In this document: piece by piece, positions 12,567 through 24,100 of the stretch | How the letters are laid out: each line of letters opens with the position of its first letter | Position numbering within the stretch: position 1 is the stretch's first letter | DNA from: Brachionus manjavacas | Lineage: Eukaryota > Rotifera > Eurotatoria > Ploima > Brachionidae | NCBI GenBank assembly: GCA_019054805.1 | Contig: JAHQIY010000008.1 | Coordinates: 2,775,501 to 2,839,500, forward strand | DNA: 64,000 nucleotides | Direction: 5' to 3' | Position numbers and translations under genes: made by a program | Notes under the pieces: generated by a model | Database searches by the model: none | The model's input: the letters and a program-made list of their open reading frames with translations, nothing else | Told to the model about the DNA's origin: nothing

Positions 12567-13375
12567 CAGATTTTTTTCCTTATTAATTCTTTGTGGAGCA
12601 TAGGGTCATTACTTTTGATTTCCACTCAAGTCGATCTTTTGCATTTACCCTTGTTTCTCCCCATGTCATTCCGATTCCGATGAGCTCTTTCGCGATTGTT
12701 GATCTCCATGTTACTGCTTGTCGTTCTATCTTACGTCGCCCTTGAGGTGTCCATTGCATCTGACAATGTCTCGGACCAATGTATCCCGAGGATCCTCCAC
12801 AGGCTTCCAGTGTTGAAGATGATCAGGCTTTTTCTGTCAGATTCACACATCCTCAACATTCGCTTCCGTACATCAGTGCAGATTTTACTACAGAGTTGGA
12901 CAGTTTTGTTTGTAACTTGTTGATTTCCATTCTGTTCGAAGTCTGGCAAAGGCCATTTTTGCTTTTGACACATTGAAGCTCTCAGATTTTCCTTTTTCCA
13001 GAACTACGCTACACTCGAATTTCTCGTAGAAGAGTTTTATCAAGTTAACTATCTTCTGTGGCAGGCCATAGGATCTTAATATGGCCCACAAGATTTCTCT
13101 GTGTATGCTATCAAAGGCTTTCTTGAAGTCAATGAAGTTAAGATACACGGGGCTATTCCATTCCAGACTTTGTTCTATGATAGTCCTAAGTGAAAATACC
13201 TGGTCTAAGCAACCTCTCCCTCGTCTAAATTCTACTTTTTTTTCTCTAAATATTGCTTCTAAAGAGCTCCTGATTCTTTCCAGAATTAAGCTGCAGAACT
13301 CTTTCCTTGCTATTGGTGGAATTTATATTTTTTTACATATATTTTCTAAAGTTATCTTTAATTTACTTAAGTAAT
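12567..13375 (-). mobile_element. Decayed LINE (reverse transcriptase and C-terminus), RTE/Proto2-like
   Basis: Read on the minus strand, 13370-12990 gives the reverse transcriptase core FRRGRGCLDQVFSLR, YLNFIDFKKAFDSI and GLPQKIVNLIKLFYEKF. After an internal deletion that removes the YxDD region, 12980-12590 continues with ALMYGSECW-like, FNTGSLWRILGIHW and WKSKVMTLCSTKN, the usual C-terminal tail of this LINE group. Several frame shifts separate the pieces, so it is dead. Two more copies of the tail are at 18915-18980 and 26998-27190. Confidence 0.8.
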
Positions 13376-13974
13376 TTATAAATGTAAAAGATGGCAAATA
13401 ATTAAAAGCCAAAAAAAGACGATTTGCAAATTTTTTTAAATTGGCTTTTTTCTTTTTTCCCTTAATTTTTTTAAGAATAATCTTACAATTTTTTTGCGTT
13501 AATTTTCGTTTTAAAGATTTTAAAATTTAATATAACAGATTTTTATTGTAAAAAAGGTGGGTCAAAAGCTTTTTAAAATACTTAGCTTTTTCTAAATATT
13601 TTAAAATCTGTTGTAGAAAAGAGAAAATATACGGATCTCCCCGGTAGTGTTATCAACTGATAACATAATATTTTGGAAAATATTCACAAACCGATAATGT
13701 AATCGAAGTGATAACATATAATGCTATCAATAGATTTTGTTATCAGTAATTTATATTATTTAATATTTAAAAAAAAATATAAAATTATCAATAAAACTTT
13801 TAAGTTATCAAAAAGTTTTTTGGTACAAATAGGAGTATATTTAGCTGTGGTATACCAATTGTAACTATGATATTGTCTATTTATTGAATACTTTTCACCT
13901 TCTGGACTAGGACTCTTTGTCAATTATAACTAAACATTATGTCATTAAAACATATAATATTATATCAGGAAAAA

Positions 13975-14947
13975 ATTGGTTTATTTTTTTGTGTTTGAAT
14001 TAGAAAATGTATCCAATGTTGAAATAACATTGAAAAAGTGCGATGTTTCAAATATTTTTTCAGTTTCAAAAAAAAAATAATTTCAAGTTAATATTGCAAA
14101 CATGAAAAACTTTGAGTTTTTTTATAAATTTTGACTTTTGGCTTGTGATATGATAATCCTTAAAGATAATATTTGAAGTTTAAAAAACTTAGTACGCTCT
14201 GTTTTCCATTTTTTAAATTAAGTATTTGTTAAAATGCACCAAACGAAAGTAAATTATCACTAAAGTAAAAATTTTATATGAAGAAAACCAAGTTTTTCGT
14301 GTCTAGTCGATTAGGTAAACTATGTTTCACCTGTTACTGGAACAATTCTTGTTCTCAGGTTTTATGACATAACAGTAACCGCATCAGTTTTGACAATTAG
14401 GCATTCTATTAAATAGCTTTATTCAATTTGTTTACATAATCTAAAAATTGTTCGTTTAATTCTATTTAGAACAAAAAAAATGGGTGAACTAATAACTCAA
14501 AAAACCTGAGAATAAGAATTTTTTGGATAATAAGGGAACTGGTTCACCTAGCCGACAAGATCCAGATTTTCAACGATTGAATATTAACTTTAATCTAATG
14601 AATTATTAATCTATTTTTTTTAATTTTTTTAATTTTTGTTATTTTTTATTTTATTTTATATTATTTAACTTTTCTTAGTTTTTTCATGTGTTTTTATTCT
14701 AAAAAAAAAAAATGAATTGTTTAAAAGTTAAAAAAAATTATCTTTTTTTTATTTCAAATTTCAAAATAAAATATAAACTCATTCTATTTCACCAAAGAGT
14801 TTAATTTCAAATATGAAAATGCTTGCAATTTTAACTTGAAATTATTTTTTTTTTGAAACTGAAAAAATATTTGAAACATCGCACTTTTTCAATGTATTTT
14901 CAACATTGGATACATTTTCTAATTCAAACACAAAAAAATAAACCAAT
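13975..14947. mobile_element. Nested TIR element with ~110-bp terminal inverted repeats
   Basis: Starts ATTGGTTTATTTTTTTGTG and ends with the inverse, CACAAAAAAATAAACCAAT. The arms continue for over 100 bp with matching TACATTTTCTAATTCAAACA and GTGCGATGTTTCAAATATTT motifs. It has no reading frame. A single arm of the same family stands alone at 42381-42464. It sits inside the 13636-15069 element and itself contains a third inverted repeat at about 14300-14572. Confidence 0.75.
14300..14572. mobile_element. Innermost inverted-repeat element
   Basis: GTCTAGTCGATTAGGTAAAC at the left pairs with GGTTCACCTAGCCGACAAGA at the right, and inside them GAACAATTCTTGTTCTCAGG pairs with CCTGAGAATAAGAATTTTTT. 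It is about 270 bp, non-coding, and lies near the middle of the nested element. Pairing is imperfect, so it is older or degraded. Confidence 0.55.
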
Positions 14948-15069
14948 TAGTTTTCAAAATAATTTTTTTGTTATCAAACATGGAATTATATTGTAGTTAC
15001 TGATAACAAAATCGGTTGGTTAAAACACGAAACATCTTAGTTATCAATTGATAAAACTACCGCTGAGAC

Positions 15070-16589
15070 CCAAGCATTAGTGTTAATTGCATCTGAATTT
15101 ACTCTTGAATAATTAAATTTATTTTTAAATTTGAATTTTAAATTTAAACAAATCTTTTATTTGAGTTAAAAGTTAAAAAAATTTCTTATTTGCATTCAAA
15201 TTTTATTTTAAATTTAAATCGAAATAAATCAAAATAAATCAAAATTATTTTTTTCAAATGGTCAATTTGATTTACAACACTAACAAATATTCAAAAGGTT
15301 AAGAAAAATTATCTCTTTTACACAAATGGTTTGATCCCTTTTCTCTCTTGCAAATGCAATATTTAAATTTTTTTTATTAATATTTTAATATTCCAATGTG
15401 AGTAATAATTTTTGGATATTTTTATGAAATCAATGACTCAAATTTGTGCCACAAGTTATAAACTTTTTCTTTTGACTTGTATCAAAATTCCTAGTAATAT
15501 TAGAATACAGATTACTAAAATTCTATTTAGTATGTAATAGTTAGATTTTTTATTTTCATGTACATTTTTACGTAAATTTATTTTTAAAGAAAAATAGAAA
15601 AAAAACAGCCAATTTCATTTTTAAAGTGGCAAAAAATCGTCCTTTCTTGGGCTTTTATTATTTTACTATTTTTACGTAAATTACCAAAGTAAATTTAAAT
15701 TAATTTAGGAAAATTTACGTATGAAATAACGTAAAAAATTTAAATTAATCCTGCAGATTTTATAAAACTCAATTCAATTTAAGTTTTAAGGGCAAAAAAT
15801 GTCAAATTGAAGTTTATGATCAAATTTTCATGATCATGCTCAATAACCACTTTAATAAAGGTTTATTAGATATTTTTGTTCTTAAATTTTACTGCAGTTG
15901 CTAATTTTCTAAGTAAAAATACAATATTAAACTGAATTCTGCAAATCTGCAAAAATCTGCAAAAATTTAAGGAATGCAGAATTATGCAAAATACCATGGC
16001 GTGGTTTAACATGGCTTAAGGGTTATCTGCATTTAATTTTTTTAAATTTTAAATTCTTAAAAATCTTTTTTTCAGATAATTTTTGAGAATCATATCACAA
16101 AATTTGATCATTAACTTCAATTTGCCCATAAAAAAAGCCAATTTGTGAAATTATACTCAAAATTTCGCAAATTTTATAAGCCTAGATCAGACCAGTACAA
16201 GATTGATGCATAGCTTTGTGATCAAGAGATCAATGTTGAAGCTTGCAACATTCAAGCTCTCTATTTTAAATAATATCAATTTGATTTTTACAGAATTTGT
16301 AAAAAAATTCAAAAAATTTAATTTAAAAATCTCAATTTTTTGCTTTATTAAATAATTTTTTCTTTTTTTAAATAAATTTATAACTTATATTAAAACTCGA
16401 AAGGGCTAAGCATAAATTAAGAAATTAGAAAAATAAAAAATCTTTTCAAAAAGGCACAAGGTGTTAAAAAAAATAAACAACAATAAAAGAGATATAGAAA
16501 TTGTCATTTAAGCCAAAACATGCAAAGACTAGGCTCATTTGTTTAAACTCACGAAGATGATGAGAAAATCTTGGCTAAATACGACAGAG
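15070..16589. other. Intergenic AT-rich stretch downstream of SRF
   Basis: No gene seen. 15560-15740 carries several TTTACGTAAA-type words, including an inverted pair around ACGTAAATTA and TTTACGTATGAAATAACGTA, that look like a decayed copy of the ACGTAA-rich element at 46424-46884. Confidence 0.4.
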
Positions 16590-17426
16590 CTATTTGATTG
16601 TGCTTGAGCTGAAATGGATGCCGCGCGACAATGACCCATTTTCAATCAAATGAACCGGACTGGCAGCTAGTGGCTGATGCTGTTGCTGCATCTGCTGCAA
16701 CTGCTGATGAGTGCTTATTATTTGGTTGATAGATGGCGGAATACTAAATTTAGTGGTCTCGTTAAAAATAGTATTAATTTTTTGTTTTTTATTTGATTTA
16801 TCCGAGTCCGATTTTTGGCTATTTTTGCCCACTTTTCTCTTATTTTTCTCCTTGCTCCTAAAATCGTTCACATCTATAAATCCTGACTGTTGAGCTTTGG
16901 CCTGTTCTTCCTGAGAATCGTTTACTTCATCAGTTTCATTTTCAAAGTACTCATCATCTTCGTCATCATCATCGCCAAAGTCCGCCTCATTGGTAAAATT
17001 TTCTATGCATATTTTGTTATCAGATAAACTAGCACTATTTTCGTCATCGTTGCACGGAGATAGACAAGACTGAATGAGGTTCTTGCCAGTCTCGCTGGTG
17101 ATCATGGGTTGAAGCTTTTCGGTGGCAAACGTGTACACATGGCCGGTTTCGCTGGCGACTAGCAGCATTACTTGGGTCCCTGTCAGTGTGGACAGTTCGT
17201 ATGCCTTTTTCATGATTCCTGTCTTGCGCTTGCTAAATGTGGTGTATCGGCGAATTTTGTTTTCTATAAATTCCATTTTGATTTTCACTCTTCCTTTTGT
17301 TTTTTTTGATCTGTTCGACTTGGTGTAAGCGTTGGGTAGTTTAAAATTTTGAGGGCCATTTAGACTGCCATTGTCAGGTTGGGTTCGCTTATCATTTGAA
17401 CCTGCAACTTGTTCTGTGGATTCCAT
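16590..17426 (-). CDS. SRF: Serum response factor-like MADS-box transcription factor (278 aa)
   Basis: Nuclear factor that binds CArG boxes as a dimer. The MADS box spans about residues 44-100: KGRVKIKMEFIENKIRRYTT, FSKRKTGIMKKAYELSTLTG and TQVMLLVASETGHVYTFATE. The SAM extension typical of SRF follows (LQPMITSETGKNLIQSCL), distinguishing it from MEF2. Beyond it are an acidic run (DFGDDDDEDDEYFENETDE), a lysine-rich patch that could be a nuclear localisation signal (KEKNKRKVGKNSQKS...KSNKKQK) and a Gln-rich stretch (QQLQQMQQQHQP). At 278 residues in a single exon it is well short of vertebrate SRF (about 500), and the C-terminal half is not alignable by eye. The start is the first ATG after an in-frame stop region. 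A spliced extension past the stop at 16590 cannot be excluded. Confidence 0.9.
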   Translation of the reverse strand: MESTEQVAGSNDKRTQPDNGSLNGPQNFKLPNAYTKSNRSKKTKGRVKIKMEFIENKIRRYTTFSKRKTGIMKKAYELSTLTGTQVMLLVASETGHVYTFATEKLQPMITSETGKNLIQSCLSPCNDDENSASLSDNKICIENFTNEADFGDDDDEDDEYFENETDEVNDSQEEQAKAQQSGFIDVNDFRSKEKNKRKVGKNSQKSDSDKSNKKQKINTIFNETTKFSIPPSINQIISTHQQLQQMQQQHQPLAASPVHLIENGSLSRGIHFSSSTIK

Positions 17427-18560
17427 TTTGATTCTTGGTGTCTACAAGTTATTAAGCATCTAACAGAGATTTATAAAAGATAAGAAGTTTTCAATGATCA
17501 ATTAAATTGGAATGTTTGGCTTGGTATGAGAAAATTGCCAGGCAGGTTGGTGTTTAAAAAAGAGCAATTTTTAATGCAAATTGAGACGTAATTATATTCA
17601 GTCTGATGCAGCCTTGCTGAATTTATCTATTCAAGTTATCTTGTAAGCTAAAAACCAACTTTAAGTATTCATTTTTTCTAATTGATGTTAACTTTGAGTC
17701 TTAGGCATCATACATTAGAAATAAATAGATAATTTATTATTATAATATGTAATAGAGAATTTTTTAACATTACTTTGGTATATTTTCCTTTTGTTGCTGC
17801 TTGCAAACGGAATTTCTAAATTAACTTAACATTTTTATCCGATCAATTAATCAAATTTATTATTGACCTGAAGAAAATTGGAAAAACATTTTTTTTGGCT
17901 AATCCAGAACAAATTGACTGGAATGTTTTCATTTTGAAGCACTTTTATCACTCAATTCTATTCTATAATTTCAGATATTGATAGAACATTGTGAATATTA
18001 GATCGAATTTTCTGAGAAACTTTATTTTTTCTGTTAGTCCAAGTTAATTTATTTAATAGAAAATAATTTAGGCATCAGTTTCAAGAAGCTCAGGACGGCA
18101 GTTAAGCCTCCTTTTCAGCTTGCATTCAAACAGTGTTGATTTGATCTTTGGAATTTATCAAAATCCATCAATATGGCAAGTTTTTTTTTCTATTTAACTT
18201 TTTTGAAATTTTGAAATTACGTTGTTTCATTAAAACTCAATACTTAAGCATGCTAAAATTTGAAATATAATTACGCTATTATTTTTAGAAAAAAAACTTG
18301 CCATACAATGACTCATTAAATAATAGTATTATTTAATAATGTATAATTAGTAATTGTATAATTTAATGTGTCAAATAATAAAAAAAAAGTGTTTTTTTTT
18401 ATTTAGTGTGGTTATTCTAAGGCCATCAATTAATGGACTGACAAAAAAATTAAATTTTACTGACAAAAACTACATATGATGACAAATAAATTAATTGACT
18501 GATAAAATAATTATTTGAGTGACAAATATACTTTTTTGACTAATTAATTATTTTTACAAC
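17427..18560. other. Region upstream of SRF
   Basis: No coding sequence supported. It presumably contains the SRF promoter; no clear CArG box or other regulatory motif could be defended by eye. Confidence 0.4.
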
Positions 18561-18599
18561 AAATTAATGATTTTGAGGTCACAATAAGAATCAAAATCT

Positions 18600-18870
18600 T
18601 GAACTATAGCACCAAAATCAGAAGGAAGCTCCAGACGATTATGACAAACCATTTTGTCCAAATCTCATCATCAAGCTAGAGTCAACTATGAGAAAACGTC
18701 ACAATTTAAGTTCATTCCTTACAATCTTCAGCTTTCATTTTTTTAGCTTATTTACTCTATTTTGATACTTTTTTTTTATCTAATTTTATTAACTTTAATT
18801 TTTTTTAATTTTATTTTTAATTTATTCTGAAGGAGCTTTAGCTCGGTACAGAAAACAAATAAATAAATAA
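18600..18870 (+). mobile_element. 3' end of a non-LTR retrotransposon
   Basis: Ends GAAGGAGCTTTAGCTCGGTA CAGAAAACAAATAAATAAAT, a 3' tail motif that recurs inverted near 62370-62410 and in altered form at 50725-50770, 55622-55667 and 61437-61475. Upstream 18605-18700 looks like the worn end of the coding region. The 5' boundary is unknown. Confidence 0.6.
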
Positions 18871-18914
18871 AATAATAAATCTTAGAGAATTAAATTACTA
18901 AATAGCTTTCTTTT

Positions 18915-18980
18915 TTTTTCCTTATTCACTCCTTGTGAAGGATAGAGTCACTACTTTTGATTTCCACTCAAGTCGAATTA
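18915..18980 (-). mobile_element. LINE 3'-end fragment (LCSTKN-tail family)
   Basis: TTCCTTATTCACTCCTTGTG to CCACTCAAGTCGA closely matches 12585-12640. Read on the minus strand it is the LEWKSKV.. tail of the LINE at 12.6-13.4 kb. Confidence 0.65.
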
Positions 18981-19600
18981 AATAGCTTAATTAGAACTAA
19001 AATAAAATAAAATAAAAATGAATAAAATTTTGTCAGTGCAAAATTATTAAATAGTCATCTCCATATATATATATTTGTCAGTAGTTTAGTTTTTTATTGT
19101 CAGTTAAAATAGACTAAATTAGTCACCACTTTTAGTTATTTTTGTCATCTTAAAAAAATTAAATTTGTCACCCTTAAAAAATTTAAGCCTTATTCTAATA
19201 AAATTGGGGGAGAAACTTACAATAAAAAACTAAATTTTGGATGTTTTTTTTTTTTAATTTGTGGTGTTTAATAAGTTATTATAATTGTAGAATTAATTTT
19301 TTTTTATAAAGATTATTAAGCCTCCTCAAATCCAACATTATTTTTCAACTGTAGAGATTACAAGACGCGATTTTTTGCCTTATAAATATTTCCCTGTGGG
19401 AATCAATTGCCAGAATTTATGGTGAAACTGAATGAATAAAACAATATAAATTTTATAATTATAATTTTTAAATTTTAGACTGCCCTTTAAAATGAAGCTT
19501 TTTTTATAATATTTTTTAAGTAATTGCAAGTAACAATTTGTTAACCCGACATCATAACCCAGTATAATCAACAATTAAAAAAAAAGAAAAATTTTCGAAA
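18981..19600. other. AT-rich spacer
   Basis: Nothing recognisable. The minus-strand open stretch at 19380-19574 has no family resemblance and no start context. Confidence 0.4.
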
Positions 19601-19605
19601 AATAA

Positions 19606-19720
19606 ACACCACAATTTTTCGGCAACAGAGTGGCCAATGTTTGGAATCGACTTGATAGAGTTGTTATTAATTCAGATACAGTTAATGTAAAAAAAAAATT
19701 GATTAACTTGATTTAAACAT
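19606..19720 (+). mobile_element. CR1/Jockey-like LINE C-terminal fragment
   Basis: The plus strand reads GNRVANVWNRLDRVVINSDT followed by VNVKKKLINLI and a stop. This matches the last residues of CR1/Jockey-type LINE proteins, where RVVNxWNxLPxxVVxxxS is followed by FKxxLD. Only the extreme 3' end of the ORF is present. Confidence 0.6.
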
Positions 19721-20306
19721 GCTATTATAATGAGGCTAAATCCTCGTTCCATGTGCTAGAATATTTAAGCTATCATTTTAATATTATTATATTATATTAT
19801 AGAAATATTTTTCATTTTTATCGAAAATTTTTTTTTGCTGAACTAAAATTATTTCAAAATAAACTCAATTTTTTATTTGGAAGAAGAGACTAAAAATGAT
19901 TTATTTAAAAAAATATTCATTAAAATTTAAGTTAGTAATTGAAAATTAGATAAGGGTACCCTTATGCATAGAAAAGTTAAAATAAAAGAGATATCCAACA
20001 TAAATACGAAATTTTTGAATTTCGGAGTATTATTTGATTGGTATCTCAATTTTTGTCATCAAAATCAATCAAAATTTAATTGATCAAATTAATTTCAGTA
20101 TGAAATTTAAATTAGCTACTAAAAGGATGTTATCCTAAATCAATAGATCAATGTAAATTAAATAAAAGTTATATTACTAAAGTTAGCCTAAAAATATGTT
20201 AAGTTTGTTTGTATCAAATAAATATCTATTTTTGAATTGAAAAAAAAATTTTAACTTTTAGTTTGAAAATTTCTAGAGTGAGTTTGAAATATTTCCTAAA
20301 TATAAT
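19721..20306. other. Upstream region of metaxin-2
   Basis: AT-rich, no gene. It begins with what may be the untranslated end of the LINE fragment and must include the metaxin-2 promoter. Confidence 0.35.
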
Positions 20307-21490
20307 ATGGCAAATTCAACTGAACCATACAATGAGTCCTTTTTACCATTAATTCAAAAATTTTACTCATTAGAAGCCATTGGTAATTAAATTTTAATTG
20401 AAAGTTTTTTAATACTATTTTTGAAAAAATAGCAAGAGAACCATGGGATCCAAGCACCATTCTTTTTGTACCATTAAAAAACCAGATTATTTTGGAAAAC
20501 GGTGGAGCTGAAACATTTGCCACTGTAATTTATTTAAGCATTTTGAATCTAAATTTTGAAGTCAAGCGGGTTAAAAATGTAAATGAAATTTCTCCATCAG
20601 GTTTAAAAGGAATTTATTTAAACGATAAAAATTACTCATTTTTTATTTAGGCCGTGGCCCTCTGTTAAAATGCGGAAAATATTCAATTGGTGAATTTGAA
20701 TCAATCGTTAATTTTTCAAATTTAAAAGTAATTTATTAAACTTTATTTATTGTGGACTAAAAATTCAATTAGGGGTATCGATTGTTAGCCAATTTTTTAG
20801 AATCTTCAAAAAAAAATGAAATTAAATCTTACATGCTTTTGATTCAGAAATCTTATTCAGACACAATTGTGAGATATATTCTAAGCAAATTTTTAAAAAT
20901 TAATTTTTTATTTCTGAAGAATTACTTTCTCTGGAAAAGCGATGCTGTCCAAAAAGTATCTAATTTTAAAATTTAGAAAAAAAGTGTGAAATATTCTTTT
21001 AATAGGAAATTAAAGAATCATTCAGCAATGATTATCCGTGGCCCTTAAATTTTATTCTGTATTGGAATGAGTATTATTTCAAGAGAAAATACTTGAAATC
21101 GAATAATCTTTGGGACTTGAAAAAAGACAAAGTTAATTAAAAAATAAGTTTTAAAACAAAAATAATAAATATCGAATAGGTTATGCAACGCTTCAGTGAA
21201 GTAAACGAATGTTTGAATAAAAAACTACAAGGAAATGCCTATCTCATGGGAAATAAGTAAAATTACGATTGATAAAATCAAATTAAAATTCAATTAAAAC
21301 TTATCATTAAATTTTTAGCATGACCGAAGTTGATATATTACTTTATAGTTTTATCAAGATATTGACTATTAATTCTGTTTTTGAAGAGATGAATGCATCA
21401 CTTGCAGATCTAACATATTTGAACGATTATTTTGCTAAAATGGACCAAAGTATGGCAAATATTTTACAAGACATATTAAATATTGATTAA
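20307..21490 (+). CDS. MTX2: Metaxin-2-like mitochondrial outer membrane protein (292 aa)
   Basis: Subunit of the outer-membrane sorting/metaxin complex, linked to beta-barrel insertion and mitochondrial transport. Exons 20307-20382, 20433-20600, 20651-20727, 20773-20955, 21006-21131, 21180-21256 and 21319-21490 total 879 bp, all introns GT-AG and 44-62 bp. The protein has the GST-like fold of metaxins: an N-terminal thioredoxin-like half (EPWDPSTILFVPLKNQIILE, NEISPSGRGPLLKCGKYSIG), then the metaxin-2 hallmark NDYPWPLNFILYWNEYYFKR, then the GST C-terminal half (NAYLMGNNMTEVDILLYSFI). Length is close to vertebrate metaxin-2 (263). No C-terminal membrane anchor is seen, as expected for metaxin-2 rather than metaxin-1. 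Its stop is 40 bp from the stop of the HGSNAT-like gene on the other strand, so the 3' ends must nearly touch or overlap. Confidence 0.85.
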
Positions 21491-21530
21491 AACAAGTATT
21501 CCAAATTAAAAAATTTTATTGAATAAAATT

Positions 21531-23369
21531 CTACAAATTAATAAGCCATTTTTTATGATAAAAATAAATTGAAATTAAGCTCCAAAATATAGAACCCCAT
21601 AAGTTAAGTAATAATTTTGATAAGTGAGTGTTTGAAACGGTCCATTGGCAAGGAAATGTGGATGAAAACAACGAATGACACACATAAAACAAAATTGAAT
21701 TCATTCCTAAATAAATGAGCGGATTACCGGACCAGAGCGATTTAACATCTATGATAAAATAGAGAAATGCATAAATTAAAAAAGAGCTAAATCCAGTAAT
21801 TAAACTATAGGTAAGAGTCCAAAGATTTTTGTTTACTGGAATCCAACCATTGGACATGTCAAATTGTGTTAAAGCTGAAAATAGCATGAAACACATTGTG
21901 CCCCAAAGAGTCAATGATACTATTCTATTCTTAGGACTTTTGAAAAAAATAAAACTTCGTCCTGCATGAACACCTAAATAGGTAAGAACTACTGAATTGA
22001 AAACACCAAATAGACCTTCTGGATCAAAAGGTTCTGTTGTTTTATAAATTTTCAATGGAGTGGGTCTATTATAAAGACGCGATTTTCCAAAAATTACTTT
22101 ATCTAAATAGCCTGCTATACCACCCGTACAATTATAATAAAGACCTTTTTCATCTAGTCCACCTGGTCCCATGTAGCCTCTCGGACAGTCTGGCACTTTA
22201 GCCAGAAAAGCCACTAAGGACCAAGAAACTATTGTCAGAAAAATAAAACAAAAATGAAATTTAGACCATTTAAGATCAGAAACAAAGTATTTCCAGTCTT
22301 TTTGTTCCTTATCTATTTTAATTTCTTTATATAAAACAAGTTCCAGAACAGCTACAATAAAATAGCATATTGAAATTCGCTGCAATACGCCAAATATTCT
22401 TAATCTAGATAATTCTATGCCAAATCTAGAATTAAGCATGATTCCAATGGCAAACATTTTTAAACTGCGCATTAAAATTTTCTTAAAAATTACAACTTTT
22501 TTATTATCTTTCATTTGAGAATTAATATTCATGGGAATTGTGAATCCCATAATCCATAAAAACCACGGAAACTTAAAAAATTAATTTCTTATTTTTATTC
22601 AAAAAATCATTTAAATTCTTACAACAAAATCAGCGATTGTGATACCATGCCAAGGAACATGTTGCATGAATTTGTATCCTCCAGACCCATAATTAACAAA
22701 AATCATCAAAAACAAGCTCATACCTCTAAAAGTGTCTAATGAGCGAATTCTTTGTTTTTTATTAATTTCAGTTTGGACTTGAACCAGATGCTGATCTAAA
22801 CTTATCAGTTCAAAATTTTCCACTTTTAATGATCGACTTATTCTTTTAATTAATTCCTTTATTTTACTCTCATGTTTTTCCACCAAAATACAGATTGTTA
22901 TAAAAATTCCAACTAGGATGCCTCCTAAAATAATCCAAACATTGGGCCTTTTGGGGGTTTTCTCAAGAGAAATACTGCAATCATTTTTTTCAATATTCAT
23001 CAAATAAATTCCGCATTCGCCAAATTTTTCATATTCAAAAGGACCACAAATTGTTCCCAAGGTTGAACTGACATTAAAAATGTAGCTATAATAAGAATCG
23101 ATAGAAATAGACGCTTTAGACTTTTCAATCATTTCAATTTTCTTTAATAAAATTAAATCACATTTGTTGCATATTTTATATTGATAAAAAATTTCAACAT
23201 CTTCTTTTATTTGATCAGATACTTTAAACTTCAAAAGGGCTGTGTCCATATCGGTACACTTCCAATCGGTTTTATCAGTCGGTTCATTTTCGCATTTAAA
23301 AAGCAGAAATAAAACTGTGATGTGCAAAAAAAGCATAAATGACCTTTTAAAATTTAATTTTAAATTCAT
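21531..23369 (-). CDS. HGSNAT: HGSNAT-like heparan-alpha-glucosaminide N-acetyltransferase (595 aa)
   Basis: Lysosomal membrane enzyme that moves an acetyl group from cytosolic acetyl-CoA to terminal glucosamine of heparan sulfate. Two exons, 23369-22623 and 22571-21531, with a 51-bp phase 0 intron. Order: signal peptide (about 1-26, FMLFLHITVLFLLFKC), Cys-rich luminal domain (about 34-140), TM1 (VWIILGGILVGIFITICILV), cytosolic loop, then the conserved acyltransferase block RIRSLDTFRGMSLFLMIFVN, YGSGGYKFMQHVPWHGITIA, DFVFPWFLWIMGFTIPM. The His in FMQHVPWHG aligns with the active-site His of the family. Several more TM helices follow, plus PDCPRGYMGPGG and a basic C-terminus (YHKKWLINL). Human HGSNAT is similar in length. 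A separate partial paralogue of its luminal domain lies at 29023-29601. Confidence 0.9.
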
Positions 23370-24100
23370 TTTTAATAATCAAAATAAAAAAGAGGATTGT
23401 TAAAGCTAGTTAATAAAGATAAGATAGTTTTATCAAGCTCAGATTAAGATAAGAATTTTTAATATTTAAAATTTTTTGAAAATAGATGTTTTAAAATTTT
23501 ATTGAATAAATTAATTGAGAAAAGTTTAAATGTTGTTTGATTTGGAAAAAAATTTTGCTGAAATAAATTTAATAAATTTTAGTTCATTTTTGGTTAGAAA
23601 AATGGCATTAGAATTTTGTGGTGTAGTTTCAAACGAGCTTTTAGGATATTTTTAATCAGTCGATTAATCGATTCCAAATGGAAGAGTGAAATTAAGTTAA
23701 ATGCAGCAAGAAAAGTCGTCTGAAGGTGCTTAAAATAAAGATTAAGTTATTTAAGATAAAAAAAAGTTTTAAAATAAAAATGCGAAATTAATTTGAAGAA
23801 TTTTTATACAAGCAACTTTTTTATTTGACACATTTTTTTATTTAAACAATTAAATCTGTATTTGAATCTTGAGAACAAATTTTATAATGCATCTATAAAA
23901 TTTCCTACTTTGAATGAGTAATTAATCAAAAATTTGATTTAATAACTTTTATTTTTTAATAAAATAATTAATTATTATGCTTTTATGTTTTGATATTTTT
24001 AATTAAAATTTATAACAAAAATACATAGCAAAATAAGAAGCAAAATATCTTAAAACTTTTTTAGGTAAAAATTTAATTCTTTAAGTGCAACATAGTGCAA
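23370..24100. other. Upstream region of the HGSNAT-like gene
   Basis: AT-rich, no gene or repeat that I can define. The HGSNAT-like promoter should be in its first few hundred bases. Confidence 0.4.

Larger units (their letters stand above)
13636..15069. mobile_element. GATAAC-rich inverted-repeat element, copy 2, interrupted
   Basis: Left end CTCCCCGGTAGTGTTATCAA and right end TTGATAAAACTACCGCTGAG are inverted copies of each other and match the end of the element in the CAMLG intron. The element is split at about 13975 by another inverted-repeat element; the outer sequence resumes near 14950. It is non-coding. Confidence 0.7.

Noticed and set aside
12696-12976. Overlapping plus-strand open frames of 65-75 codons
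   Set aside because: They are the complement of a decayed LINE whose minus-strand reading gives reverse transcriptase and C-terminal motifs.
17122-17328. Plus-strand frames across the SRF gene
   Set aside because: Antisense shadows of the MADS-box coding sequence.
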